From Haliclystus octoradiatus (taxonomy: Eukaryota > Cnidaria > Staurozoa > Stauromedusae > Haliclystidae): a DNA stretch of 64,000 nt. The notes beneath the pieces are model-generated. The model was not told the DNA's origin. It did no database searches and was given only the letters and a program-made list of their open reading frames with translations. The stretch spans positions 23,138,349 to 23,202,348 of the forward strand of contig OU744451.1 in assembly GCA_916610825.1 (NCBI GenBank), given 5' to 3'. Below, piece by piece: positions 35,294-48,800 of the stretch; position 1 is the first letter of the stretch, and every line of letters begins with the position of its first letter. Both the position numbers and the translations under genes were made by a program.

Positions 35294-38200
35294 TTAGACA
35301 GAACTTTGTGGGCTGACTTTGGTATGAATAGGTGGTGTAGCTTGTTTACCAACAGATTGATTATCATTATGCTTCCATTGTGATAAATTAACCCACTCGC
35401 CATTCTGGTTAGATAGAATAATACCATCCAATACAGCGCGTACATAGCAACCTAAAAGACACATAAAAAGTATTGAAGAATCACGATAAATGATTTGGGA
35501 GCGTTTTTCATTTTTTCACAAATCAGGTAATAGCACAAAATCTGCAATGTGATCATATATTGAGTGCCGAGCAATAACGGAGATCTGATCATATTTGATT
35601 GACTGTGGTTCAAATCCCCTGGAGAGCAACTCAGCCTTGACTTTATCTAAAAACATCAAACGAGTACCATCTAAGGATGGCAGATGGAATGGTTCAGAAG
35701 GAATTGCACTGTGACTTGCAGGGCAATAAGGGAGGATTAGCTCAGTGGCAGAGCAATTGAAAATCAGAAGTTTGAACATTTTGTGAAAATATTTCTAGTA
35801 GGATTTTCGTAGACATTCTGACTTCGAAAAAATCTTGTGATTCCAAAGCTAGATTCCAATATTCTGTTTACATTGTTGTAAATTGGATTTTACTGACTTC
35901 AGAATTGGAAATGAAGAGTGTGATGGTAATTCTGTGTTTATTTCTATTTCAAGGATGATTTATATAGCAAAAATTTAAATCCCTTTCCCGGTTTAAATGT
36001 CTCTTGGATTCCACTGAAATTAGATAGCGTTTTCAATAAAGATATCTATTGCTTCTTTTGGAACATTGTGGGGGGAAATCAGAAGACAATTTAAGGACAA
36101 ACTTTGGATTCCGGAATGTAAAATATTTTCTCAGATCCAGGGTGTATCGGATTCCCCTTAGCTTACCCTTGCACCCCTGCATTCAATGAATTTCAACACT
36201 CATCAACTGATGCTAAAAATTTGAGGGTGGCCAAATTACTTTTTATTTTCAGCAACATGCTGATGCTGACGAAAAAGCCATTTGGCGGCATAAGAGTCAG
36301 GTCGCTGTGTCGTCAACATGTGTGTCTGTGTGCCTATTGTTTTTTTTAATTTTACGTAATTCAGCTTCTTTTGAAATCTGATTCTTACAGCTGTTGTCAT
36401 TTCACTCATTCGTGATTTCTGTTGCCTCCTAGAATGTGTGTTTTTGTATTATTGTCTCCCACATGTAAAATCAATATATCAGATCTACAATACGAATACA
36501 GTGAAACCTGTATATAACGGCCAGCTACGAGAGGTAGATAAACTGACCACTATAGACAGGTAGCCTTTATATACAGGTTTGATTCAATAGAAAATACTAT
36601 TTTAGACATTGCAAGAGTGACCACTATAGACAGGTGGCCGCTGTACAGAGGTGACCGTTATAACAGGTTTGACTGTAACATATAATAAAATTTGGTTTAT
36701 CTAACAGCAGATGAAATAAAAATTGAAATAAAGGATTTATAAATTATAGTTTTCATTGATGACTAATAAACTGTCTGATGATCGTAATACTTATCTGAAA
36801 TCCTTTAGCAAGGACTTCACTACAAAATAGTTTAAATGGTTTCAAAGAAGTTGCACATAAGTAGGAATTGCATTTATTTATTATTTTTATTATTTATTCA
36901 TTTGCAAAATATTTATTTGCAGGCATACAAAGGTATTTATCAATTAAATGATAAATAGGCCTACACTGACATTTAGCCTATTTACAATGTGGGTTACACT
37001 GTACTGTGCTACCAAATATCAGACGTCAATATAAAATGTACGTTTCAAGGATGAATCTATTAACTGAGGCGCTGGAGGTCAAACATCAAATTCAAGTCTA
37101 CTGATTACACTACGCCGATCTACTCTGGAGTCACATCTGAGCACTAACTCGACAAAAGCTTGTGAGTTAAGCGTACCGGTTAGCAAGTGTGTAGTGCATA
37201 GTGCAATGGAAAGGCCTAAACGGTATAAAAATGACTCTGCTCGGATATCAAACCAGCAAAGTGCTATCTTAGCCTTCAAAGCATGGATCATAATCACAAC
37301 TCACCGTCTTCAAAATTGGCAGCGGATGCAATCAGATTATGATCTGCATTTCGACGATCTTCATGTTGGGTACTATGAAATGCACTGCGTATAGAATCAA
37401 TCAATAGTTCAAATCCTTGAAGATAAATATCGGATGACGCATCATTACCAGTTGATTTTAATGGACGATTTTCTTTAAAAGCAGTAACTGGTTTTCCATT
37501 ATTCTTTTGATTACCAACAAACAAATCACTATTTAATATTTTTAAATAACCTTTAGTACCTGTTATAAGAATCTCTTGTTGAAAATCACCATACGAATGT
37601 GAATTAATAGTTACGCATGCACATATACCACTAGCATAACGCATTTGAAAACAACAAAAATCATCGCTTGTTACATGTCGAAAACTACACATATCCTGAC
37701 GTTGTTTAGCAAATGTTTGTAAATTACCATGTACGTCACTTGCACATTCATCAAATAAAAATGTTAATGAATCTATAATATGACTACCATATTGTTGTAA
37801 TACACCACCACCCATTAACGAACTATGTGACCATTGATAATTTGTTTGCATTTTTCTTGCATCACATGTATGTACACGGCATTCACATGCTAAAATTTTT
37901 CCACAATGACCTTTAGATATATAATCTTTAGCTAATACAAAATTAGTAAGAAATCTTAATGGATTATGCATTAATGATAATAATTTTGGATAATATTGTG
38001 CTGCTGATACCATTTTTTCTGCATCGTCTAAAGACAGACCTGCCGGTGATGCACAGAATACATGTTTACCAATTGATAGTGATTTAACTGCTACATCAGC
38101 ATATTGATGTGGCATTCCGCATACACATACAATATCGACTTCATTATGCAGTAAAAGTTCATCTAGTCTTGTTGTGTAAAATGGTATGTTCAATTCTGCA

Positions 38201-38328
38201 GCTGTTACTTTTGCTTTCTCACTACTGCTTGCCCAAATAGCAGTAACATTGAAACCATAACATCTGAATATACTAATAGCTGTCTTTGCCGAATCATCAG
38301 TACCAAAAATACCTACAGAAGGCAACAT
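35294..38328 (-). CDS. GFOD: GFOD1/2-like Gfo/Idh/MocA oxidoreductase (2 exons)
   Basis: A member of the glucose-fructose oxidoreductase domain-containing group (GFOD1/GFOD2). Exon 1 is 37305-38328 (donor GTGAGT, phase 1) and exon 2 is 35294-35451 (acceptor after a TTTTAG), giving 393 residues, close to the 390 of human GFOD1. The N-terminal Rossmann fold starts at residue 3 with GIFGTDDSAKTAI, a degenerate GxGxxA loop. Family-specific stretches are PFYTTRLDELLLHNEVDIVC, LMHNPLRFLTNFV, SLMGGGVLQQYGSHIIDSL and RHVTSDDFCCFQM, and FEDG…YVRAVLDGI spans the splice. Enzyme activity in GFODs is uncertain; GFOD2 is reported to promote matrix assembly. The single intron holds a SINE and a TA-type MITE. 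The start is the first ATG; the protein begins MLPSVGIFGT as in the family. Confidence 0.92.
35570..35775 (+). mobile_element. tRNA-derived SINE, family 2, rearranged
   Basis: A B-box (GGTTCAAATCCC) at about 35607 is followed by the family body (CTCAGCCTTGACTTTATCT, GTACCATCTAAGGATGG). A second tRNA-like head with an A-box (TTAGCTCAGTGGCAGAGC) follows at 35736, truncated after it. GFOD intron. Confidence 0.65.
36499..36675 (+). mobile_element. TA-type MITE, copy 6
   Basis: Well-preserved copy with both TA flanks, inside the GFOD intron. Confidence 0.88.
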
Positions 38329-39845
38329 TTTATGATTTGATCAACTCCCTGTTAGCTGGTGCAGCCTTCAGTCACTTGAGTGCGTTGGATTTCTTGGTGA
38401 AAATCTGCCAGATTTGATTTGCCTCGTGTTGATGCACTTGTTGATCTGTTATGATCACGTGATTTAATATTTTTGTAATCAAAATTCAAACCTTTTCTCA
38501 ACTCAGGCACTCAGGATAATTACTGTAATGCAGAACAAGTGTGCGTGTTCAAATTTCATAACCAGTTTCAGAAGCTATATCAGTGGTAAGAGCATGAATG
38601 TATTCAGTAGTAAGTTTTATTATGATAATGATTTGTGTACTTGAATAAAGTTTATTGGTTGGACTTAAATTGGTTTGACCCCTGCTGGTCATACTTTGTA
38701 GACTTTGTATGCCCCACTCTGCATTTTACAGGGGCCTGGGTAATGGTAGGATAACTTGATCGTTTTGGGAAGGTCATTCATTTACAATTTCTTGTTGTAT
38801 GTCCCCAACCAGGGCTGTCCCTCATGTGGGGGTATTGGGAGCATTGGGACACCCCCCTGATGACTTGGTCAGTTGGCAAATTTTCCTTGAAATTTCTCCA
38901 GTCGGTCATATAATAGTCATTTTACTGCATCTAATTAGTAGAAGCTATTTATTTAGTTCTTTTCCGCATCTAAAAAGTAGGCCTATGTTTAATGTATCTC
39001 ATTTGTTGCAGCTGATTAATCGTGGCTATAAATAAATCCAACATAGCTATAGTTGACATATTTCAACCCATTACGGAAATAAGTTCAGCGTATATTCTGA
39101 TTTCAACTGTGATAGTGAATTAATAGGGGTGGATTTCTGCAGGCATTTAAGAATAGAGAAACAAAACAAACTAGATTTGATATAAAAAGTTTTTAGGGGT
39201 TATCAGTCGTATCGTCCAGTGGTGATATCGTCCATTTCCAAAAACGTCCTACCGAATACCATAACGTCCAGTTTCGAGAAGGTCCAGATTTATTAACAGC
39301 TATAGATAATTCTACAAATCCAAATAAAGTTCTCAGCTGTTAGCAATTTGGGAAGTTGAGTACTACTTTCCTATAAAGCACATTTCTTATAAAAAAAGAT
39401 GTACAGACATGTAAGCAAATTCCAGTAAAGGGCGTTTGGCATCATTTTCCATTCATATAATTTTATAATATCTTATATATAAAATATATATATATATATA
39501 GAAATAAAGTCTAAGACTAGGCGTTGTCTCCGTTACTCAGAGTTTCGCGCGAAATTCTAAGTAACGGAGGCAATCAGGCAACGTCTAGTCTTTATTTCTA
39601 TACTGCTCTGTATATCCGCATCGAGCACTCTATTGATGTTTTGCCACCAATAAAGTTATATTTACCATCATATTTATCAAACCAATTTATTAATTACACA
39701 ATTTATCAAAATTAAAATTAAATAAATTAACAACCAAAATATACATTAGGATATTCTTACATAAGTTGACATAATTATAAACATGCAAAAATAATTAAAT
39801 ATCCATATATCACTAAGAATCACTGAATTATGTTAAGCCTATATT
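38329..39845. other. Region between GFOD start and NT5E end
   Basis: GFOD upstream flank and NT5E 3' flank. It holds a run of CGTCCA-like pentamers at 39215-39285 and the hairpin MITE. No gene recognised. Confidence 0.35.
39499..39601. mobile_element. ~100-bp hairpin MITE
   Basis: TAGAAATAAAGTCTAAGACT… folds onto …TCTAGTCTTTATTTCTA with a central TTTCGCGCGAAA. It lies next to a (TA)n tract, about 250 bases past the NT5E stop, and brings a possible AATAAA for that gene. Confidence 0.65.
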
Positions 39846-42800
39846 TTAAATGAAAATAATAGTGCTCAGAAATCCTAACAAGAAAATAACTACAAATGAG
39901 TTAGATTGTGTTGCTACTCTAGCAGAATTTGGCTTGCATGGTTTATCAGATGAAACAAAATGGATGCGATTTTCTAACCCAGCAACAAGAGGTGATTCTA
40001 GTCGAATGTATTCTGTTACTATGGCAGCATCAACATCGCCAGGGTGACGTTGAAGGATATTGTCTTTCAATACAGAATAAGCATCGCCACCATTTGCAAC
40101 AAATCCTGGTAGTAGAACCTGAAAATATTAATATTGCAAATTTACAATTGCAAAATGTGGAGAATTTTGGTGCAGTCACAATGCAGTGTAGTTAGGCTCC
40201 TGGAGGGTATTGGATATTTGATCGCAGGGTCTTGGGTTCATTCCCTTGCTTGAGCACTATTTGCTGGCGTCAGGAAAGGTGTGTGGCAATTAAAGGGGCA
40301 TTATTGACCAGCGATAATTGTTTTGAAAAAATTACATTTCTTCAAAACCTGATTTTCCAACACCAGACCGTTTACCAAAAGATGTAATATGGAATAAAGA
40401 ATTTTGTTGAAAGAAAGCACAATGTGCACATTTGATACTGTTTTTTTGTTTACAAATCTATGAATGTGATATTTCTTGCAAAGAAGAAACATATTGAACC
40501 TAGATTCATTTTGACAACATCAAATCAACGGCTTAAATTTCTGTATTTCAATTACTCTGACATTATTGAACCTCAATCGAAAAAAAATAAACATCATATG
40601 TGATTTCTTGGTGTTTGGATATATTGGTTTGTTACAAAATTGATTCCAACTGAATTTAATTACTGACAGTTACCCGGCGCCAGTCATTCCTTTGTCTGTG
40701 TTTCGAACCGCAATGTTTTTGGTAAAATATTTTGATAAAATTTCAGACTTGTTCGTATGGAATAATGATTTTAAGGACACATATATACAATGTAACCTGT
40801 ACATAACAGCCAGCTACTAGAGGTAGATAAATTGACCATTATAGACAGGTGGCCTTTATATACAAGTCTGATTCAATAGAAAATACTATTTTAGACATTG
40901 CAAGAGTGACCACTATAGACAGGTGGTCGCTTTATAGAGGTGACCGTTATAACAGGTTTGACTGTATGTCGTATTTGAAACCCTGATACTCATTAATGAA
41001 GGAGGTTTCCAAAAGAAATAGTTTCAAAAGTCCCCTTGAGAAGCATTTAAATACCAATAAAATTACAACATCTTAACTGTTAAGTTCGTATTTAATTAAC
41101 CTTGTAGCTGTATATATATATATATATATCTATAAATAGAGGAGTCAAAGACTACACATTTTGTTACTGTAACTTGAAGTTTCACGCTTTATTGCGATCA
41201 TCAGACAGTTAAAACTAGATAATAAAAAACATACATGGTACCTCTGATATAAACTTACATATATTATTATATATTTATCTATGTATTATTGTAATCAATT
41301 ATTTCATGTTTATTCCCTAGCTTATTACGAAAATCAGTCCTATGAAAAAGTTATTGTAAAACTTATCAGGTTTCTGAATAAATGATGATCATGACGATGA
41401 TGATGATCATCTTTAAATTCAACTCGTATTGCTTTGCTTGTGTATTTCAAAAAAAATGTTACAATATTAGAAGTTGCGTTTCAGAATTCACGGTTTAAAT
41501 ATCATCAACTCACTGAAATAACATGACGTAAATAAAGAAGCTACAAGATCAGATTTCAAAAAATTCCAGGCTGCTGGTCTTGTTTGACCCTTTAAACGCA
41601 CACACAAGTCAAATAATAAATCAGCAAACCTGTCTATAACAGCCAGTTATGAGAGGTAGGTAAATTGACCTTTATATGCAGGTGGACTTATATACAGAGT
41701 TGGTCCAATAGAAAATACAATTTTAGAAATTATAAGAGTGATCACTTTAGACAGGTGACCACTGTATAGAGGTGGACTCTCATACAGGTTTTAATATACA
41801 CTAATCAATCATCTCGGTGGGAAAGAGCTTCAAGCTTAATTAGCGGGCTTGTGAATAAATGATAAATAAATACAATTAATCATACGTCAATTCTGAATCA
41901 CTACAAGTAATCTTCAATTTATATAATTAACGTCATCATACCTTGTAGATTTCCGTTTTATTCAACTTTTCATATTTTGGAATACGACAATTTGCACATC
42001 GAATCATTATATTGACGATTCTATTTCCTTCGGGCTTTTTCAAATCATATGATACTCGTAAACCTGAAGAGTAAAACAGAGAAATCAATGACATCTAGCA
42101 ATCTAGCATAGTCCTATTCGGAGTGTTTAAAACAGGGATGCCACCAGGCTTTCCCCAACAGGGGGTTGACCCGTCAATAAGGGGGCTAATTATACAAAAT
42201 ATTTTCAAAGTGTTTAAAAATTATCGTCAATTTTTCCAACAAGCAAAATGTTCTTTCCCGATGAGGGAGCTGTAGCCCCCTTCAGGTGCCACCCCTGGTT
42301 CGACATAAAAAGTCCGTAAGCAATGACAATGACATCTTTACCCCATCATGCACCTTGGACTTGTGAGGCGTGCGTTTTGTTGGACGCCTATAATTTCCAA
42401 CACAAACACATCTATTTGAGATATGTCAACCTACCTGCAACTTGCATGAATCTTCCAGCAGGATCATCAAGGTTGTATTCAGTAACGGAATGTTCTAGAG
42501 TTTTCAACAGTGTATCGCCTGTAATCTCAACAATGTCAGCTGTATTGCCAAATGGAAGAACTGTCAATACATCACCATATGTTATTTGTTCTATAAATAA
42601 ATCAAGATAGATAAATTAATTAACATCCATTATATATGAATAAATTAACAGAAGTTATCATTGTGTTAATTAAATTTAAATTATCAAATTTATTGAATAC
42701 TTCAAACTGGAATACACCTGAAAAGTTGTAAGGCAATCGACATCAAACAATGTGTGCTACCAAAGTACATTTCTAGAGAGTATAAAACGCCATAATAATA

Positions 42801-45800
42801 CAAATAATAAATAATATAAAGGGCATCAAATCCGATCAGAATTTTTTGAAATCGATCTAATTTAAACTTCAGGTAGCAAAATTCTAGTCTGAATCTGACA
42901 AATAAAGTAGATTGGTTTAGCCTTCAGAGTTTGACGACATCAACAGGCATATCCCAGTACTTGAGATATGCATGTTTGCAAGTTTCTCTTATGTTTTTTT
43001 GTCCTGCTTATTGTTAAGAACCGCAGAGAGATGCCTTCAGCTGTTACATGATGTTCTGCGCTACCCTCCAACTGGCAGCAAAATCTATATGTGTAAATGT
43101 AATTAAACGTAAGAGGAATGGGTTGTTCATTTGAATAACACTGTCTACAAATATAATAATATTATTAAGAAACGTAATGCTTCTGTTCACAGCACTTTTA
43201 CAAAACCAAATTGAGGAATAAAATGGTAAAAATACGCTATCAGCTATAGAAGCATTGAACTGCAATATACCTTTAATTGGCTTATCGATGGATGCACGAA
43301 TGCCACCAGCATTAACTAAAGCAATTGATACATCCGCCCATTTGGTTGAATCAGGGTTTTTACGATTCATACTAATGAAAGCATCTGCTATCATATTTCC
43401 CATGTTACATTCGTTTGAACGACAAGTCTTTCTATCTCCATTCAGAAGAACATGCGTGTGGCCAACAGGTTTCTAAAAATGTAAATAATAGAGGATTATA
43501 ATCTCCAAGAAACTGCAAAGGCTCAATTAATTGTCAACTGATGTCTTCTGAATTCTGAAATTGCTCTGACTTTCCGAGATCTAGGATCCTGGAATATCCA
43601 CTACTGCCAATTGTCATGCCCCTCAGGTTGCAGAACAACCGAACTTCAGACCGGATAATATCTGATTGACTGTGGTTCAAATCCCCCGAAGGTCAACTCA
43701 GCCTTGACTTTATCTGAAACATCAAATGAGTACCATCTTCTGATGGCGGATGAAATGGTCCAGAGGGAATTGCATTGTGAGTAGCTGTGGCGCATTGTTG
43801 CGCATTGACAATCGAGACCTATGTGCCATGAAATCTCCTGAAATTGATCTGCAGTGTCGCGGCTGATATCAACAAAGATGGTTTGAAATCATTGCTCTCA
43901 GCGGAAAAAGCCACTCCTCTCAAAATAGAAGAGTGACGAGTGCCTTTGGTAGGGCGTCACCGTCTACATTACTTTCTTAGTGTAAAGAGCTATAGACATG
44001 CAATCTAGATTATTGATTTTTGTAAAATTATCAAGTGGCCACTATAAACAGGTGACCTTTATATACAGGTTGTTGGAATTGGAAATAAATCAAAGCATTT
44101 TGTTAGAATTTTTTACCAAAACCTATGGAAATGCTTTATGTTACGCAGGTAGTTATTTAAATTTAAATTTAAATGGAAATTGATATTGTAAAATGCACTC
44201 ACCTATATGCAATAGTAGACAGTGGGTAGGGGGAATGATTGATACTGGTCCTGCTAGAGATTATCTAAAGCTAGTGACGATCACAACCACTGAACTTTTG
44301 CCCATTTTATACACTGCTGACACCAAACCCATGAAAAAAGAGTGGAATTTCATGGTGTTTTCACAACACTTTTATGGCATTTTTATGGTTTTAGTGTTAA
44401 TGTGTGGACGGTGTCGCCCTACCAAAGGCACCCGTACCACTCCTCTATTTCTAGAGGAGTGGCTCTTTTCGCTAAGAGCAATGATGTTAAACGCTCCTTA
44501 GATCTCAGCCGCGACACTGCAGATCAATTTCAACAGATTTCATGGCAGATAGGCCTTGATTGTCAATGCGCAACGATGCGCCGCAGCTACTCACAATGCA
44601 ATTCCTTCTGAACCATTCCATCCGCCATCCTTAGATGGTACTCATTTGATGTTACAGATAAAGTCAAGGCTGAGTTGACCTCAGGGGGATTGGAACCACA
44701 GTCGATCAGATATGACACGTTCTGAAGTTCGGTTGCTCTGCCAACTGAGCTAATCACCCCGTTTTAGTGTTAGTAATGTTATAAAAGGTATAATTAGCCT
44801 ACCATATTACCTTTCTTAAAAAGATACAGTAAATCTATACAATATATACATTATACATCTATACAATATATACATTATACACCATCCAAAGTCTGACAAA
44901 AGTATGAATCCTGGAATCTAATCCTTGGATCCTCCGGGAGGTTACAGCAAATCCAGAAGGAATTTGATATTTTTATGATCTATTGGTCAAACTTCAACAA
45001 AATATTCAGATGAAAATGTTGAAATGCTTCTAGAATTCCAGAAGGCTGAACCTGTTGTCAGACCCTGACACAATTCCTCGACACGATTTCAGGTGCGATG
45101 CTTGACGAGCTACGGTATTCAATTAATTGTTAATACTATAAAAATTTCCGTACCCTAATTTAAACTGTATGATCTACCTTGGAATGATTTGATACTGCTT
45201 CAGCAAATTGTTCGATATAAGCTTTAAGAGTAGGGTCTTGTGTGTATGATCCATTCAATAAAATAGGATTTCCACTATAAGATTCAACTTCTCCTTGGCT
45301 ATCAAATTTAACGTTTAAATTTCCAAGATATTTACCAAATGCATAATCTTGTACAATTAAAATTTTCTTTGATGGTTTATCAATTGGATTGACAACAATT
45401 GGATAGTTATCAAGTGGCACATCATCAGATGGTGGAGTTCCTATGATTCAATGAAATTAATCAAATAAATATTCTTATTATTTTTTCCGGAAGGACAAAT
45501 ATCACACCATGGTAACAGTATTACAAGCCGTACCTGTATACAAAAAGGTGTTACTATGACCACCAACAACAATGTCAAGATCTGGAATATTCGCAGCAAG
45601 TTTTTTATCAACGGTAATACCAGCGTGACCAACAGCGATGATGATATCAACATTGGATGATTTCAATGCAGCTGCCTCTCTTTTGACGGCATTAATCTCG
45701 TTTTCAAATTGGATATTTTCTCCTGGAGATGAAAGCCTGTGGAATAATTGAAGGTGAGACACATATAATTTTTAATTTGCTTTTTATAATAACATAATAA

Positions 45801-48800
45801 CATTGGAATAATATTTCAGAGGAATTGTTTGTGTAGTCGTTTCTTTGTTGTCATATATATACCGGTATATATTGTAACTTCTGCTTATCACTATGCCTAC
45901 ATGAAAATAATCAACTGTAATATTACGTTATTTCTCTCTTTCCTTGTAACCGTTATAGGGTCAACAGTCAACAGTCAACACCGTAATACATCACACATAA
46001 TAATTATGTAGATTTATCAAAGTCTGAACCTACATTTGTTAATACTAGCAGATGTTATCGAAAAATTCTACTGAAAAAAATATTTTTCAAATAAATTATT
46101 TATTAATGATGTATATCAACTGAAATTAATAATATAAAATTTATTGGGAAAAGTTTAAAGCTGATCAGATAAAAAATTATGGATAAATCAACGTTTTGAT
46201 GCGCCTATACCGGCGCACGTCTATTTTCATGACGTCAATCTTCAAATCTTTTAATATTCAACACAATTTGAATATTGACGCCAGTGTCCGACAAAAGGTT
46301 TAGCCTTCCCGAATCTTGAAAAATATTGCCAATTTTCTTCTGAATTTTTTGTTGAGGTTTGGCCTATAAATCAGAAAATTATCAATTTTCTTCTGAATTT
46401 GCTCAAGCCTTCCGGGATCTAGGATCCCAGGATCCCCACTTTTGTCGGACCCTGATTGACGCCACGGAAATAATTTCATGGCTCAATAGGTGCATTAAAA
46501 CATTGATACCTTTGCCTCTTGTTATCAGGTCGAATTTTACCAATCAATTTTTCAGTAGAAAATATACATTTGAATTGAAAAATCATTTTTTAGTAGAATC
46601 ACGGTCTATTAAAAATATCAGTGTGTTAAATTATTTGGTTCCATTAGTTATCCCTTCTATGGAAGACCACCTGTACATAATGGTCAAGTTTAGTGTATAC
46701 TGGTGTACAGATATCGAGAGTGAAAGCAATAAAGTTGATACAGTTCAAACAGTAAATTTTCTTTTGTTGGGGGAAAAAGAAAGCAAACTAGAAAATCAAA
46801 ACCTGTCAGAATTGGTATACTGTATTACTAAGATATAGTATTTGATAATCAATGAAAGACAACAGTATTTGTCATGTCTCTATTCAACATGATCACATGA
46901 TTGACTGATAACCCTTTGGTAGCTTCCTACTGATACTACAAGGGTAAGCATGCATTATACAACACAAACCAGGTTCAGTTTTACAATTACTTGGTAAGAC
47001 CTGTTATGGCTAGTTTGTAGAGACTAGAATTTGTTAAACATCTTTGTTAAACAATAGATATGTTAAATTACTTATAAATGAAACTAGAAGCCTACTATTT
47101 GAAGCTGCATTCTGGTAACGAAAAGAGCATCCCCTGAGTAGCTTATGCAACAGACCAAAACATCTCAAGAACATTAGGTTTGTTTGTTCAATTTCAAAAT
47201 GTTTTTTGCCTGTGACACTGAGAAGTAGGACTGGTACATACACCTCTTGTAGCTATTTTCCCACTTCACAGAGTTTAACATACAGTAAAACCTTTCTGTT
47301 TCTAGTAAATCTGTGAAACTGGCTTATTTGAAAAGGTGGTCTTTATACAGAGATTATATTGTTAGCTCCACATGTACATATTACGAACATATTTATTCAA
47401 TTTAAATTACATTTTTATTATGAGAAACAAATTATAGTAATTTCCACATATATTTATAGATTTTTTAATCATATACAAAACTCGTTTATACACGTTGTAC
47501 GTCATTGTATCACTCATTACATTTAGCTATAAAAATGTTACTTACTCTTACAAAACATATACAGTGAAACCTGTATATAACAGCCAGCTACGAGAGGTAG
47601 ATAAATTGACCACTATAGACAGGTGGCCTTTATATACAGGTTTAATTCAATAGAAAATACTATTTTAGCCATTGAAAGAGTGACCATTATAGACAGGTGG
47701 TCGCTGTATAGAGGTGACCGTTATAACAGGTTTGACTGTACATAGAGACAAACTTGTCATTTACATTGAACACAAATTTAGTGATAGATTACGAACATTT
47801 AATTATACACATCTTTCAGTTTGAAGAATACATATTTTATTCAAAATATTATTTGTACTGGTTTTGTCTGTTCCCGGAGAGACCTAATTATTTGGTATTA
47901 TCGAGACAAAGACACGGGATATTGTGTATTTGTGAGTTATTCTATATATTAGGTCAAGTCTCATTGTAAAGTTCAAAGGCATATATTCTCAGCAGAAGTT
48001 GCATAGTAGAAACCCAGCAATTTTGCCTACGTTAGCATTTATTAAATTACAGTCCTCAATAAAACTAGGCAAAATATATAATATAATATAATCTGTGAAA
48101 CTGGCTTATTTGAACAGGTGGTTGCTATACAGAGGTTATATAGTGGGGTCATAGTGAAGTGGTACAGGTTTTGGACATTGGTCTGCAGGGCCTTGGGCTA
48201 GAATAACTATTGGTTAGCGTACCAGACTGGAATCCTTGTACTACGCGGCGGACATATTCGCCGCGCGAAATAGTCTCTTCTCAGCCGCAGCCGCGCATTT
48301 TGATTAAATTGTGACATAAATCTTGACTTTTTCTATCTTTTTGTGTTATCATCCGTGCAAAATTTCTCTTAGAAACAATACAGAGATAATCAAATGAAAA
48401 CTCATAGAAAATCTTGAAATAGACTACATTTAATTAATGCCATATTTGTAATTTTAAATCTTAACCAAAGTTACGATCTATGTTTTCGTCATTTTTGACT
48501 TATTCTCCACGTTGGATTTCACTTCTTTGACCGTAGCCTCATTTTCATGATTACGTCATCCACGGTAAATTTTCCCTAAAATGACAATAAAGCGTCTCAT
48601 AGACGCTTCAAAAAAACACTAACTCAAAATTAACTAAACAACCACCCCGGTAAAAGATCTATTACCATAGCTCACTAGGCTTGTGAATAAATGACAAATC
48701 CCAAAAAGAAATCAATGATATGATGCATCATCACTCACCAAACAGTAGATGTTGTTATAAAACCAATTATTCCAACTTTTTTTCCATTAATTGTTTTAAC

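Noticed and set aside
44680..44762. Functional tRNA gene on the minus strand
   Set aside because: A- and B-boxes are present, but the acceptor stem has no partner and the same head is joined to a common body in several copies, so it is a SINE.
46359..46838. 159-codon open frame in an NT5E intron
   Set aside because: It begins inside a MITE, shows no domain and has low-complexity AT-rich codons.
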